A stretch of 64,000 nucleotides of DNA from Vibrio parahaemolyticus (GCF_900460535.1 NZ_UHIL01000002.1:1550001-1614000), one strand, 5' to 3'; counted from the first letter of the stretch, positions 54,024-63,750 are shown. Made by a program: numbers and translations. Notes: generated by a model from the sequence alone, not told the origin.

Positions 54024-55535
54024 ATGTTAAAACCAATTGTAAAAGAAGATGGTGTAACCACCAGAGAACGATATTTAGCAAAGCTAACTTCATCCAAGTT
54101 CTTTGGGCTATGGTCTTATCCAAATGTTTATACAGATGAAGGGCTGTCTAAAAATGGGCAGGGTAAAGAGCTTTGTGACTTGTTAGTCGTCTCAGGCGAT
54201 ACTGCAATAATCTTTTCTGATAAAGACATTAAATTTAGTGTTGAGAAAGGGGAAGACGTTGCTTGGAAGCGTTGGTTTAAAAAAGCTGTGACCAAGTCTG
54301 CACAGCAGCTATATGGGGCGGAAAAGTGGCTATTGCAACATTCGACTAGGGTTTTCTTGGACAAACAGTGTACTAGCAAGTTCCCTTTAGAGCTAAGTTC
54401 TATAAAAAAAATACATTTAATTGCTGTTACGTGTAATACAGCTAGCTACATAAAGCGAAGTTTTAACAGTCGCAGTGGGTCTCTGATTCAACAGTATCAT
54501 ATGGATATTCATAAGTGCATGGAACAACCTTTTCATATAGGAGATTTATATCCTGATAAAAGATTTATTCATGTGTTAGATGAAGTAAGTCTTGATATTG
54601 TGCTGACTGAAATTGATACGATTACTGATTTCATACACTACTTAGATGAAAAAGTACGTGTAATCAGGAACAAGGAGCTATCTTGGGCAACTGGAGAAGA
54701 GGAAATAGTATGTGCGTACTTACGAAATCGTTATTCTTCGCAAGAAAACAATTTGGGGAAAATAGCACCACCAGTAGAGAGTGACAAAAAATTAGGAATG
54801 GCTTTATGTGATGGATTATGGGATGAGTTTAAGAGATCGGATATCTATTCCGTTACCAAAAGCTACTTTAAACAAGGCAGTACACTGGATACTTTGTTAG
54901 AGCGTTTTTCTTCGCATATTCTTGAGGGTAATGTCGGTATTGCAGCAGACAAGCCTTTTAGCACACATGAACAAGCTGTTAGAGAGCTAGCTATAGAACC
55001 TCGTATGTCTAGAGCAAAGTTATCACATGCTTTTTCAGATAAATTGATGGAAGTACCTCAGAACAAGAGAAGCTCTAGGCTAATTCGGTCAGATTATTTT
55101 GAAAAAAAATTATACGTTTTCCTGTTTTTGCCTAGAGATGATGAACAAAGTGATATTGAGTATAGAGATGAAAGGCAGCAGTTCAGTAACGCGTATGCTC
55201 TAGTAGCTAAACTAATACACCCTCACATCACAAAGGTTGTATTAATTGCTACTGATACATATGGCACAGTTAGAACATCTGAAGATATTTATTGTTTTAA
55301 CTTCGATAGACCATTGGAAACGGAAGAAAAAATACTAGCTCGAAAGCTTCAAAAAGAAGAGGGGATTCTTAAAAAGGCAAAGACTGGATTCAACAGACCT
55401 AACTGGCTTAAGGCAATAAAGAAAAGCACACGCAAAGATAGCCCTAAGAACTACAAGAATGTAAAACCAAAGCGTAATGAACCTTGTGCATGTGGTTCAG
55501 GTAAGAAATACAAAAAGTGCTGTATGCCAGCTTGA
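54024..55535 (+). CDS. Nuclease-like protein with C-terminal SEC-C zinc motif
   Basis: 503 aa. The last 20 residues are a SEC-C motif (RNEPCACGSGKKYKKCC), a small zinc-binding module found at the end of SecA and of many unrelated enzymes. The N-terminus reads GQGKELCDLLVVSGDTAIIF followed by SDKDIKF, which fits the E/D...D...x-K pattern of a PD-(D/E)XK or NERD-like nuclease, though weakly. It follows the GHKL gene by 92 bp on the same strand and is the last gene before the right end, so the two may act together. Confidence 0.6.
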   Translation: MLKPIVKEDGVTTRERYLAKLTSSKFFGLWSYPNVYTDEGLSKNGQGKELCDLLVVSGDTAIIFSDKDIKFSVEKGEDVAWKRWFKKAVTKSAQQLYGAEKWLLQHSTRVFLDKQCTSKFPLELSSIKKIHLIAVTCNTASYIKRSFNSRSGSLIQQYHMDIHKCMEQPFHIGDLYPDKRFIHVLDEVSLDIVLTEIDTITDFIHYLDEKVRVIRNKELSWATGEEEIVCAYLRNRYSSQENNLGKIAPPVESDKKLGMALCDGLWDEFKRSDIYSVTKSYFKQGSTLDTLLERFSSHILEGNVGIAADKPFSTHEQAVRELAIEPRMSRAKLSHAFSDKLMEVPQNKRSSRLIRSDYFEKKLYVFLFLPRDDEQSDIEYRDERQQFSNAYALVAKLIHPHITKVVLIATDTYGTVRTSEDIYCFNFDRPLETEEKILARKLQKEEGILKKAKTGFNRPNWLKAIKKSTRKDSPKNYKNVKPKRNEPCACGSGKKYKKCCMPA

Positions 55536-55542
55536 AAAACAT

Positions 55543-55592
55543 AAGGCGAATCAAGAACAAGAAAGTCGAACCATTTGGTTCGCCTTTTGTTA
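55543..55592 (+). terminator. Terminator after the SEC-C gene
   Basis: AAGGCGAA (55543-55550) can pair with TTCGCCTT (55579-55586), and inside it CGAACCATTTGGTTCG (55567-55582) is a complete palindrome competing with the outer stem, followed by TTGTTATT. Confidence 0.6.
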
Positions 55593-55600
55593 TTCAAGTT

Positions 55601-55667
55601 AGTTTCCAACTTAGTTATCGGTTTTCAACTCGGTTATCACAGTTTCCAACTTAGTTATCTGTGATCA
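55601..55667 (-). repeat. Right end of the Tn7-like element: three packed TnsB-type sites
   Basis: Sites at 55601-55618, 55620-55637 and 55641-55658 (AGTTTCCAACTTAGTTAT, with a variant in the middle), about 20 bp apart, finish in CTGTGATCA at 55659-55667. Dense packing is the mark of a Tn7 right end. It faces gcvP, as Tn7's right end faces glmS. The 99 bp from 55668 to 55766 have no gene. Confidence 0.85.
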
Positions 55668-55766
55668 TCTGGAGCGATGTTGCTCATCGCACTAGCTCTT
55701 CACAACAACTTTCCAATACCTGTGATTATTCGTAGTTTTCTAAATTAGAGAAGGCACTGACAAGGT

Positions 55767-55849
55767 TTTGTCCAGAAGTGAGTTAATACATCAGCAATAA
55801 AAACAAAAAGGCGAACCAATCGGTTCGCCTTTGTCTATTTAGCTTCTAC
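55767..55849 (+). repeat. 83-bp direct repeat, copy 2 (contains the gcvP terminator)
   Basis: 81 of 83 bases match 19943-20025. The stem at 55807-55832 (AAAGGCGAACC/GGTTCGCCTTT) is the gcvP terminator on the minus strand. The copy ends 5 bp from the gcvP stop codon at 55855. Confidence 0.85.
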
Positions 55850-55854
55850 AAAAA

Positions 55855-58719
55855 TTAATCTTCGTAGTTATCGATGCTTGGGCACGAGCAGATTAGGTTA
55901 CGGTCGCCGTAAACGTTATCTACGCGGTTTACTGTTGGCCAGTATTTCCAAGATTTGGTTGCTTTAGAAGGGAAGCAGCCAAGTTCGCGTGAGTATGGGC
56001 GATCCCATTCTTCAGCAGAAAGGTCAACTTGCGTGTGTGGCGCATTAACTAGCGGGTTGTTCTCTAGTGGCCATTCGCCGTTTTTCACTTTCGTCATTTC
56101 TTCACGAATAGAAATCATCGCATCACAGAAGCGGTTTAGCTCTGCTAGGTCTTCAGATTCCGTTGGCTCAACCATTAGCGTGCCAGCAACTGGGAACGAC
56201 ATGGTTGGCGCGTGGAAACCGTAGTCCATTAGACGTTTCGCGATATCTTCTTCGCTAATGCCTGTTTCTTCTTTCAGCGGACGGATGTCGATAATACATT
56301 CATGCGCTACGCGGCCATTTTTGCCACGGTAAAGAACAGGGTAGTGAGGGCGTAGACGCTCCATCACATAGTTAGCGTTTAGAATCGCGACCTTGGTTGC
56401 GTTGGATAAGCCTGCTTCACCCATCATTGCGATGTAAGCCCAAGAGATAGGTAGGATAGATGCGCTACCAAAATCTGCAGCTGATACTGCGAAGTCTTCG
56501 CCTTCTACACCGTTCTCGATGTGACCTGGTAGGAAAGGTGCTAGGTGGGATTTAACGCCGATAGGCCCCATACCTGGACCGCCGCCACCGTGAGGGATAC
56601 AGAAGGTTTTGTGTAGGTTTAGGTGAGAAACGTCTGAGCCGATAAAGCCAGGGGACGTTAGACCTACCTGTGCGTTCATGTTCGCGCCGTCTAAGTATAC
56701 TTGACCGCCTGCGGCATGAACCATTTCACACACTTCTTTCACTTTCTCTTCGTAAACGCCGTGCGTAGAAGGGTAAGTGATCATGATGCTTGATAGGTTG
56801 TCTTTGTGCTTCTCGATTTTCTCTGCTAGATCGTCGATGTCGATGTTGCCTTCGTCATCACACTTAACAACCACAACTTTCATTGACACCATAGATGCGG
56901 TTGCAGGGTTAGTACCGTGCGCAGAACTTGGGATCAAACATACGTTGCGGTGACCTTCGCCACGGCTTTCGTGGTAGCGTTGAATCGCGATAAGACCTGC
57001 ATACTCACCTGATGCGCCAGAGTTTGGCTGTAGTGAGAATGCGTCATAGCCTGTGATTTCACAAAGCTTCTCTTTTAGATCTTTCGTTAGCGCTGCATAG
57101 CCCGCTGCTTGTTCTGCTGGTGCAAATGGGTGGATAGAACCAAACTCAGGCCAAGTGATTGGGATCATCTCTGCCGCTGCGTTTAGCTTCATCGTACAGC
57201 TGCCTAGTGGGATCATACCGTGCGTTAGCGAGAAGTCTTTGTTTTCAAGCTGTTTTAGGTAACGCATCATCTGCGTTTCGCTGTGGTAAGTGTTGAACAC
57301 TGGGTGTGTTAGGTATTCTGAAGTGCGACGTAGCGCTTCTGGAATGGCGGCAAACTCGTTACCAGCAATTTCCGTTGATAGTGCGGCAACGTCTTCTTTT
57401 ACGCCAAAGACGGCGAACAGTGCTTCGACATCTGCAACGGTTGTTGTTTCATCTAAGCTAATGCCTAGTTTGCCAGGTAGGACGCGTAGGTTGATGTCTG
57501 CTGCGAGTGCTTTTGTGTACAGATCTTGCGTTTTCTCACCAGTGTTGATGGTGATGGTGTCGAAGAAGCTGTTATGAGCAAGCTCAAAGCCGCCTTTCGT
57601 TAGGCCAGCAGCAAGAATTGCAGTCATGTGGTGCGTACGACGAGCAATGGTACGCAGACCTTGTGCGCCGTGGTAAACCGCGTAGAAAGACGCCATGTTT
57701 GCTAGTAACGCTTGAGCGGTACAGATGTTTGATGTCGCTTTTTCACGGCGGATGTGCTGCTCGCGAGTTTGCATAGCCATACGAAGTGCTTGGTTGCCTT
57801 TCGCATCGATAGAAACACCGATAACACGGCCTGGCATTGTACGTTTATGTTTGTCACGAGTTGCCATAAATGCCGCGTGTGGACCGCCGTAACCCATTGG
57901 TACGCCGAAACGCTGAGCTGAACCGATTGCGACGTCTGCGCCCATTTCTCCAGCAGGCTTCAATAGGGTAGAAGCAAGCAGGTCAGTCGCAACAGTAACA
58001 AGCGTTTTGTTTGCTTGTGCTTTCGCGATGATGTCCGTTAGATCACGAACTTCACCCGTTGTGCTTGGGTATTGAACCAGCGCGCCGAATACGTCTTGCT
58101 CTGGTAGAGATTCTAAAGAGCCAACTAGCACTTCAAAACCGATGAATTTAGCACGCGTTTTTACCACTTCGATGGTTTGTGGGTGCACGTCGTCAGCCAC
58201 AAAGAATACGTTGCTCTTACTCTTACCAGCGCGCTTACAAAGTGTCATTGCTTCTGCCGCTGCCGTTGCTTCATCAAGCAAAGACGCGTTTGCGATTTCC
58301 ATACCGGTTAGGTCGATAACCATTTGTTGGAAGTTCAGTAGTGATTCCAGACGGCCTTGAGAAATTTCTGGTTGGTATGGTGTGTACGCGGTGTACCAGC
58401 CTGGGTTTTCTAGTACGTTACGCAGAATGACATTTGGCGTGAACGTGTTGTAGTAACCCTGACCGATGAATGTACGTTTGACTTGGTTTTGTTTTGCGAA
58501 TTGTTTCATCGCAGCCAACATGTCCGCTTCGCTTTTCGCTTCTGCCAACGTCATTGGCTGCTCAAGGCGGATGTTTGCTGGTACGGTTTCGCTGATCAGT
58601 GCGTCTAGGCTAACTGCGTTGATCGCTTCCAACATTTTTTGTTGGTCAGAAAGTTTTGGTCCGTTGTGGCGTCCAACGAACTCGTTTTGTGTGCTGAGGC
58701 TTTGAAGTAATTCAGTCAT
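55855..58719 (-). CDS. gcvP: Glycine dehydrogenase (decarboxylating), P protein
   Basis: 954 aa, the normal length of a single-chain P protein. The N-terminal half is the regulatory aminotransferase-like half. The C-terminal half holds the PLP-binding site [20 protein letters not shown] with its lysine, and [15 protein letters not shown]. It decarboxylates glycine with PLP and passes the aminomethyl group to the lipoyl arm of GcvH. It is the last gene of the glyA-gcvH-gcvP operon. The transposon lies just beyond its terminator. Confidence 0.97.
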   Translation of the reverse strand: MTELLQSLSTQNEFVGRHNGPKLSDQQKMLEAINAVSLDALISETVPANIRLEQPMTLAEAKSEADMLAAMKQFAKQNQVKRTFIGQGYYNTFTPNVILRNVLENPGWYTAYTPYQPEISQGRLESLLNFQQMVIDLTGMEIANASLLDEATAAAEAMTLCKRAGKSKSNVFFVADDVHPQTIEVVKTRAKFIGFEVLVGSLESLPEQDVFGALVQYPSTTGEVRDLTDIIAKAQANKTLVTVATDLLASTLLKPAGEMGADVAIGSAQRFGVPMGYGGPHAAFMATRDKHKRTMPGRVIGVSIDAKGNQALRMAMQTREQHIRREKATSNICTAQALLANMASFYAVYHGAQGLRTIARRTHHMTAILAAGLTKGGFELAHNSFFDTITINTGEKTQDLYTKALAADINLRVLPGKLGISLDETTTVADVEALFAVFGVKEDVAALSTEIAGNEFAAIPEALRRTSEYLTHPVFNTYHSETQMMRYLKQLENKDFSLTHGMIPLGSCTMKLNAAAEMIPITWPEFGSIHPFAPAEQAAGYAALTKDLKEKLCEITGYDAFSLQPNSGASGEYAGLIAIQRYHESRGEGHRNVCLIPSSAHGTNPATASMVSMKVVVVKCDDEGNIDIDDLAEKIEKHKDNLSSIMITYPSTHGVYEEKVKEVCEMVHAAGGQVYLDGANMNAQVGLTSPGFIGSDVSHLNLHKTFCIPHGGGGPGMGPIGVKSHLAPFLPGHIENGVEGEDFAVSAADFGSASILPISWAYIAMMGEAGLSNATKVAILNANYVMERLRPHYPVLYRGKNGRVAHECIIDIRPLKEETGISEEDIAKRLMDYGFHAPTMSFPVAGTLMVEPTESEDLAELNRFCDAMISIREEMTKVKNGEWPLENNPLVNAPHTQVDLSAEEWDRPYSRELGCFPSKATKSWKYWPTVNRVDNVYGDRNLICSCPSIDNYED

Positions 58720-58847
58720 TGTCCTTTACCTACTCCTTGGCTCGGGTATCGGAAATGGTCTTAATTGACTCATTTAATTATACGTCCGAACCTAGAAAAA
58801 AAGCTGCTCTCTAAACAGGCTAGGGAACAGCTTTCGTAACATCCTAA

Positions 58848-59228
58848 TTACTCTTCTTCGATAGAGCTTAGGTATTCTTCCGCATCTTTTAAGTCATCCA
58901 ACTCAGATGGGTCAGAAAGTTTCACTTTCACGATCCAACCACCTTCGTATGGTTCTTCGTTGATTAGCTCTGGGCTGTCTTCAAGCTCTTCGTTGATTTC
59001 AACTACTTCACCAGTTACTGGTGAGTAGATGTCTGAAGCCGCTTTTACAGACTCAACCAAAGAGAAGCTTTCGCCAGCTTCTACTTCATCTTCCACGTCT
59101 GGTAGGTCAACGAATACTACGTCACCCAACATTTCTTGCGCATGCTCAGAAATACCGATTGTCACTGTGCCGTCACCGTTGTCACGTACCCACTCGTGGC
59201 TATCTGTAAACTTCAGTGTTTTGTCCAT
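58848..59228 (-). CDS. gcvH: Glycine cleavage system H protein
   Basis: 126 aa, acidic. [20 protein letters not shown] carries the lysine (about residue 64) that is lipoylated; the N-terminus [15 protein letters not shown] is typical. It shuttles the aminomethyl group between P, T and L proteins. It lies 128 bp before gcvP and 51 bp after glyA. Confidence 0.97.
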   Translation of the reverse strand: MDKTLKFTDSHEWVRDNGDGTVTIGISEHAQEMLGDVVFVDLPDVEDEVEAGESFSLVESVKAASDIYSPVTGEVVEINEELEDSPELINEEPYEGGWIVKVKLSDPSELDDLKDAEEYLSSIEEE

Positions 59229-59279
59229 TGCTTAATCTCCAAATAACTTGTCAGGAATTATTCTGATTTAAAAAGTCGT

Positions 59280-60575
59280 TTACTGGTAAAGAGGGAAGCG
59301 ACTGCAAAGCTCTTTTACTTCTTTGCGAACGCGTTTCTCAACGATTGCGTCACCTTCTGGGTTGTTCACCAAACCATCCAGTACGTCGCCAATCCAATTA
59401 CCGATGAGTTTGAATTCTTCAGCGCCAAAGCCGCGGCTTGTACCCGCAGGCGTTCCTAAACGGATGCCCGATGTAATCATAGGCTTCTCTGTATCGAATG
59501 GGATGCCATTTTTGTTACATGTGATCCCAGCACGCTCTAGAGCTTCTTCTGCTTTGTTGCCTTTCAAGCCTTTAGGACGAAGGTCAACCAGCATTAAGTG
59601 CGTGTCTGTACCACCAGTTACGATGTCGCAACCGCGAGTTTGCAATACTTCCGCTAGGACTTTTGCGTTATTGATCACCGAATCAATATAAGTTTTAAAT
59701 TCAGGGCCAAGTGCTTCACCAAATGCGACCGCTTTAGCGGCGATAACGTGCATTAATGGACCGCCTTGTAGGCCTGGGAATACCGCCGAATTGATCTTCT
59801 TAATGATGTCTTCGTGGTTAGTCAGAATCATGCCCCCGCGTGGACCACGCAGTGTTTTGTGCGTTGTCGTGGTCACAACGTGTGCGTGTGGCAATGGGCT
59901 AGGGTGTGCGCCTGTTGCGATAAGGCCTGCGATGTGCGCCATATCGACCATTAGGATTGCGTTCACTTCGTCGGCGATTTCACGGAACTTTGCGAAATCG
60001 ATAGTACGTGGAATCGCGCTACCGCCTGCGATGATCATCTTTGGTTTGTGTTCTAGCGCCAGAGCGCGCACATCATCGTAGTTGATTTCTAGTGTTTCAC
60101 GATCAACGCCGTATTGAACTGCATTAAACCACTTGCCAGATAGAGCAGGGCGTGCACCGTGTGTTAGGTGGCCACCTGCGTCCAAAGACATGCCAAGAAT
60201 GGTGTCGCCAGGTTGAAGTAGTGCCAGTTTCACTGCGCCGTTTGCTTGAGCGCCTGAGTGAGGTTGAACGTTTGCGTATTCGCAATTAAAAAGTTTTTTC
60301 GCACGTTCGATAGCAATGGCTTCCACTGTATCTACGTGCTCACAACCACCATAGTAACGGCGACCTGGATAACCTTCAGCGTATTTGTTTGTTAGGCATG
60401 TGCCTTGAGCTTGCATTACCGCTTTAGACACGATGTTCTCAGAAGCAATAAGTTCGATTTGTTCGTTTTGGCGAGTGAATTCCGCCTGAATTCCGGCAAA
60501 GACAGCGTCATCTGTCGCAGAGAGGTTGGTAGAGAAAAAGTTTTCCAAGCTGTGGTTAGGGTAACTCTTATTCAT
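59280..60575 (-). CDS. glyA: Serine hydroxymethyltransferase
   Basis: 431 aa from ATG 60575, preceded by GGAAGG. PLP site [18 protein letters not shown], glycine-rich [13 protein letters not shown], and the early [14 protein letters not shown]. It interconverts serine and glycine with tetrahydrofolate. In this operon it supplies or uses the one-carbon units released by the cleavage system; Vibrio usually has another glyA on chromosome I. A leader of about 240 nt precedes it with several small hairpins, but I do not see the conserved words of a glycine riboswitch. Confidence 0.96.
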   Translation of the reverse strand: MNKSYPNHSLENFFSTNLSATDDAVFAGIQAEFTRQNEQIELIASENIVSKAVMQAQGTCLTNKYAEGYPGRRYYGGCEHVDTVEAIAIERAKKLFNCEYANVQPHSGAQANGAVKLALLQPGDTILGMSLDAGGHLTHGARPALSGKWFNAVQYGVDRETLEINYDDVRALALEHKPKMIIAGGSAIPRTIDFAKFREIADEVNAILMVDMAHIAGLIATGAHPSPLPHAHVVTTTTHKTLRGPRGGMILTNHEDIIKKINSAVFPGLQGGPLMHVIAAKAVAFGEALGPEFKTYIDSVINNAKVLAEVLQTRGCDIVTGGTDTHLMLVDLRPKGLKGNKAEEALERAGITCNKNGIPFDTEKPMITSGIRLGTPAGTSRGFGAEEFKLIGNWIGDVLDGLVNNPEGDAIVEKRVRKEVKELCSRFPLYQ

Positions 60576-60817
60576 GGTAGTTGACCTTCCAAATCTGAAA
60601 ATGAACCCGCAGAAGATTGATTGACTTGCGATGTGGTTCATTTGTCCTCAAAACAGCTGAACTGCGTAGCAGAACAGAGTGAACATCCAGCCCTAAAAAG
60701 TGGGCGAAAACTCCGTCGGATTGCGCTTTTTCTTCTTCAATCTCTTACGGAAATTTGCATCTCTACATCTAACAAGTTGGTAACATAGCGCTTGAGGCGG
60801 GAACAATCAACCAAAAA

Positions 60818-60898
60818 TTTCCTATAAGAAACAAGATTTCTAGTTTTGTTAACAAGAGCACGCTTTAATTAACGTGGTGCACTTTTATCCACTATAGG
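60818..60898. promoter_or_regulatory. Candidate operators in the glyA / regulator divergent region
   Basis: TTTCCTATAAGAAA (60818-60831) is a partial palindrome TTTC-N-TATA-N-GAAA. CACTATAGG (60890-60898) is the exact complement of CCTATAGTG found upstream of gcvT at 61595-61603. These probably bind the XRE-cupin regulator encoded here. The rest of 60576-60950 has no gene. Confidence 0.5.
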
Positions 60899-60950
60899 GT
60901 TCATGCACAATGCTAGTAGGAGAGAAATAAGGATATTTATAGAGGGATTT

Positions 60951-61574
60951 ATGGCAGAAAGTATTTACGATGAATACCCGTCGATGACGTTGGCGAAAGA
61001 ACAAAATGATCAAAATATCGAGCCGTTAAAGCTTGGTCAGCGCATTAAGGATATCCGTTCTAAGTTGGGCATTACGTTAGAAGAGGCGAGTCAGCGTACT
61101 GGCCTTGCGCGTTCTACGCTAAGTAAGATTGAAAACGAACAGATTTCTCCTACGTTCCAAGCCATGCAAAAATTGGCGCTTGGATTGCAGATTGACATGC
61201 CACAACTATTTGAACCGCCAAGAAAAAAAGTGGCAACAGGGCGTAGAGATATCACTAAGAAAAGTGAAGGAAAACCACACCCAACTCAGACCTATGAGCA
61301 TGAACTGCTCGCGACACAACTTTCCAATAAGAAAATGATGCCGTTTAAGAGCCAGATCCGTGCTCGCAGTTTCGACGAATACAAAGATTGGGTTCGTCAT
61401 GATGGCGAGGAGTTTTTGCTCATCTTATCAGGAGAGGTTATGTTCTATTCTGAGTTTTACGAGCCGGTGGTTTTGAGCGAAGGTGACAGTGTCTATTACG
61501 ACGCGAACATGGGACACATGTTGACCAGCGTAAGTGAGGAAGATGCTCAAATTTTGTGGGTTACCGCCAAGTAG
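60951..61574 (+). CDS. XRE-family regulator with cupin domain
   Basis: 207 aa from ATG 60951, with AGAGGG before it. The HTH_3 domain (about 24-80) reads RIKDIRSKLGITLEEASQRT, then GLARSTLSKIENEQISPTFQ. The C-terminal cupin domain (about 130-205) reads EEFLLILSGEVMFY, SEGDSVYYDANMGH. Such regulators bind a small metabolite in the cupin. It lies between glyA (divergent) and gcvT (same strand), so it very likely regulates the glycine-cleavage genes. Confidence 0.9.
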   Translation: MAESIYDEYPSMTLAKEQNDQNIEPLKLGQRIKDIRSKLGITLEEASQRTGLARSTLSKIENEQISPTFQAMQKLALGLQIDMPQLFEPPRKKVATGRRDITKKSEGKPHPTQTYEHELLATQLSNKKMMPFKSQIRARSFDEYKDWVRHDGEEFLLILSGEVMFYSEFYEPVVLSEGDSVYYDANMGHMLTSVSEEDAQILWVTAK

Positions 61575-61591
61575 TGATAAATAGTTGTAAA

Positions 61592-61605
61592 TTTCCTATA
61601 GTGAA
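61592..61605 (+). promoter_or_regulatory. Candidate operator upstream of gcvT
   Basis: TTTCCTATAGTGAA shares TTTCCTATA with the site at 60818 and CCTATAGTG with that at 60890. It lies 18 bp after the regulator's stop codon, where a gcvT promoter would be. Confidence 0.5.
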
Positions 61606-61642
61606 GGCAAACGATTGCTAACAAGTGTAAATACGTTATGAT

Positions 61643-61686
61643 GGCGCTCTGTTGATGATATATCGGTCAATTAAGCGCCTTTTTTA
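61643..61686 (+). terminator. Terminator or attenuator in the gcvT leader
   Basis: GGCGCT (61643-61648) pairs with AGCGCC (61674-61679) across a 25-nt loop, followed by TTTTTT. It can end the regulator transcript; if gcvT starts at the operator-proximal promoter it would lie in the gcvT leader. Confidence 0.5.
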
Positions 61687-61834
61687 TACGTTTTTTTGTG
61701 ATTAAAATGTTAAGAGTCACACTTTTGAAAGCCGATCGCTGTCTTGTTCGTGCAAAATAGAATGAGCCATGTTTATTATTGGAAACACATCGAATGCCGA
61801 TAGCATTCTCGGGTCTATCTAAATGGAGACGAAA

Positions 61835-62953
61835 ATGACTCAAGAACTTCTGAAAACACCACTGCACGCACTTCATGTTGAAGTTGGCGCAAAAATGGTC
61901 CCGTTCGCGGGTTACGATATGCCGGTTCAATACCCTCTAGGCGTAAAGAAGGAGCACTTACACACTCGTGATGCAGCAGGTTTGTTTGATGTATCTCATA
62001 TGGGTCAGCTTCGCTTAATTGGTGAAGGCGCGGCAGCATTTCTAGAAACATTAGTTCCTGTTGATATTGTGGATCTTGAGTCTGGCAAACAGCGTTATGC
62101 GTTCTTCACTAATGAAGAAGGCGGCATTATGGATGACCTAATGGTTGCAAACTTGGGCAATCATCTTTTTGTGGTTGTGAACGCAGCGTGTAAAGAACAA
62201 GATATCGCTCACCTAAAAGCGCATCTGCCATCGGGTGTTGAACTAGAAGTCATTGAAGATCGCGCTCTGCTTGCTATTCAAGGCCCTCAAGCGGCGAAGG
62301 TGTTAGCACGTTTTGCTCCAGAAGTGGCAGACATGCTGTTCATGGATATTCGTAAAGTGGAGATTCTGGGCGCCGAATGCATTGTTTCTCGTAGTGGCTA
62401 CACTGGCGAAGATGGTTACGAGATCTCGGTTCCTGCTGAAAAGGCAGAAGAACTAGCACGTAAACTGACTGCGGAAGAAGAAGTTGAATGGATTGGCCTT
62501 GGTGCTCGTGATTCACTTCGTCTTGAGTGTGGTCTTTGCCTATACGGTCATGACTTAGACACAACAACTACGCCTGTAGAAGCGAGCTTGTTATGGGGCA
62601 TCCAAAAAGTGCGTCGTGTTGGCGGTGAGCGTGAAGGTGGTTTCCCAGGTGCTGACGTCATTCTAAAGCAGATTGAAACCAAAGATGTTGCACGTAAGCG
62701 TGTTGGCCTTGTTGGTCAAACAAAAGCGCCAGTTCGTGAAGGTGTTGAGCTGTTTGATGCTGACGGTGCGAAAATTGGTATCGTAACCAGCGGTACAGCC
62801 GGTCCAAACGCAGGTAAGCCAGTATCAATGGGCTATGTGCGTGCCGATCTTGCTGCGATTGGTACAGAGCTGTTCGCAGAAGTGCGTGGAAAAATGCTAC
62901 CGATGACGGTTGAAAAAATGCCTTTTGTACCGCAACGGTACTACCGCGGTTAA
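61835..62953 (+). CDS. gcvT: Aminomethyltransferase, T protein
   Basis: 372 aa from ATG 61835 with GGAGACG upstream. Conserved blocks: LHVEVGAKMVPFAGYDMPVQY, GLFDVSHMGQ, GGIMDDLMV, SRSGYTGEDGYEI and LGARDSLRLECGLCLYGHD. It transfers the one-carbon unit from the lipoyl arm of GcvH to tetrahydrofolate, releasing ammonia. It is separated from the other gcv genes by the divergent region but completes the cleavage complex with them. The L protein (Lpd) is encoded elsewhere. Confidence 0.96.
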   Translation: MTQELLKTPLHALHVEVGAKMVPFAGYDMPVQYPLGVKKEHLHTRDAAGLFDVSHMGQLRLIGEGAAAFLETLVPVDIVDLESGKQRYAFFTNEEGGIMDDLMVANLGNHLFVVVNAACKEQDIAHLKAHLPSGVELEVIEDRALLAIQGPQAAKVLARFAPEVADMLFMDIRKVEILGAECIVSRSGYTGEDGYEISVPAEKAEELARKLTAEEEVEWIGLGARDSLRLECGLCLYGHDLDTTTTPVEASLLWGIQKVRRVGGEREGGFPGADVILKQIETKDVARKRVGLVGQTKAPVREGVELFDADGAKIGIVTSGTAGPNAGKPVSMGYVRADLAAIGTELFAEVRGKMLPMTVEKMPFVPQRYYRG

Positions 62954-62966
62954 AACTGAATGAAAC

Positions 62967-62999
62967 AAAAATGCCGAGCTGAATAGCTCGGCATTTTTA
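62967..62999. terminator. Bidirectional terminator between gcvT and tetR
   Basis: AAAAATGCCGAGCT and AGCTCGGCATTTTT form a perfect stem around a short loop, usable in both directions. Confidence 0.9.
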
Positions 63000-63024
63000 T
63001 GTCTTCTTTTCGCTTATTGGCTTT

Positions 63025-63750
63025 TTAGTTTACCGCTTCATCGATGGTACAACACATGTCGATAACGATGTCTTCAAGCTTGCTAGGGTGGATCATATCT
63101 TCTTTCGCGATTCTGAATTGCGTCGCCATGATCGTATTAAACAATTCCCAGTGTTTGATCAGCAGTTGTTCACGATTGTCTGCGATATCTGGCCATGTTT
63201 CTTGCATCATTGGAGCAAGGCTGACTGCGCCGTGTGCAAAGATCAACATCTGCCATTTTGATTCCCACTGATCGAATTGTGCTTCTGGGAATTCACTGTT
63301 GTACTGAGCGAAAATGCTCGTGAAAATCTCGGCAAACTCGTCTTTTGACTTTAGGAAGTAGTCAAACAGCGCGTTATCATCTTGTCGGATTGAGTCCGCA
63401 ATCATTTGTACTGGATGAGGGTTCACGAGTGCAAACGCCAACATGCGAACCATAAACAGGTAAATCTTGCGATTTGATGGGGTGTTCTCAGGCATTTCGT
63501 TGATTAGGCCTGCCATATAATTTTGCAGGAACTCATCCATCGCGTCACTCACTGCTTGCCAGATTTTCTCTTTGCTGCCGAAGTGATGACGAATCAAACT
63601 ATGTGATACACCCGCCTTTTCGCTGATGTTTCTTAGCGAGACTCGCTCGTAACCCAGCTCACAAAACATATCTGCAGCGACCTTAAGGATCAGACACTTA
63701 GTTTGTTCTGCGGCTTCAGCGCTACGTCGGCCTTGCTTTCTTACATTCAT
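63025..63750 (-). CDS. TetR-family transcriptional regulator
   Basis: 241 aa. The HTH (about 18-65) contains ILKVAADMFCELGYERVSLR, then NISEKAGVSHSLIRHHFGSK. The C-terminal domain is helical for ligand binding. It is divergent from a lipoprotein gene with about 150 bp between, the usual layout of a repressor and an RND efflux operon. Confidence 0.9.
   Translation of the reverse strand: MNVRKQGRRSAEAAEQTKCLILKVAADMFCELGYERVSLRNISEKAGVSHSLIRHHFGSKEKIWQAVSDAMDEFLQNYMAGLINEMPENTPSNRKIYLFMVRMLAFALVNPHPVQMIADSIRQDDNALFDYFLKSKDEFAEIFTSIFAQYNSEFPEAQFDQWESKWQMLIFAHGAVSLAPMMQETWPDIADNREQLLIKHWELFNTIMATQFRIAKEDMIHPSKLEDIVIDMCCTIDEAVN

Larger units (their letters stand above)
20026..55667. mobile_element. 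Tn7-like transposon carrying a defence island
   Basis: Both outer termini read TGATCACAGATAACTAAGTT going inward (20026 on plus; 55667 on minus). The right end, nearest tnsA and gcvP, has three closely packed TnsB-type sites; the left part has spaced ones, the Tn7 arrangement. tnsA, tnsB, tnsC, tniQ and tnsD lie at 43976-50885. A second left end at 34195 defines a shorter 21.5-kb element inside. The flanking 5-mers (TCTAC at left, TCTGG at right) match at only three positions, so no clean target duplication is visible. Cargo includes restriction, reverse-transcriptase and nuclease genes. Confidence 0.85.

Noticed and set aside
20026..55667. A CRISPR array or Cas genes expected for a Tn7 element with a short TniQ
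   Set aside because: I see no regularly spaced 28-36-bp direct repeats and no Cas-like protein on either strand in the window.
20021..55672. A 5-bp target duplication around the outer ends
   Set aside because: TCTAC and TCTGG agree in only three bases, and the inner flank CATAC agrees with neither.
60576..60780. A glycine riboswitch in the glyA leader
   Set aside because: The leader has small hairpins and words like CCGACGGAG, but not the GGAGAG, GCCGAAGG and CTCTCAGG elements needed for a glycine aptamer.
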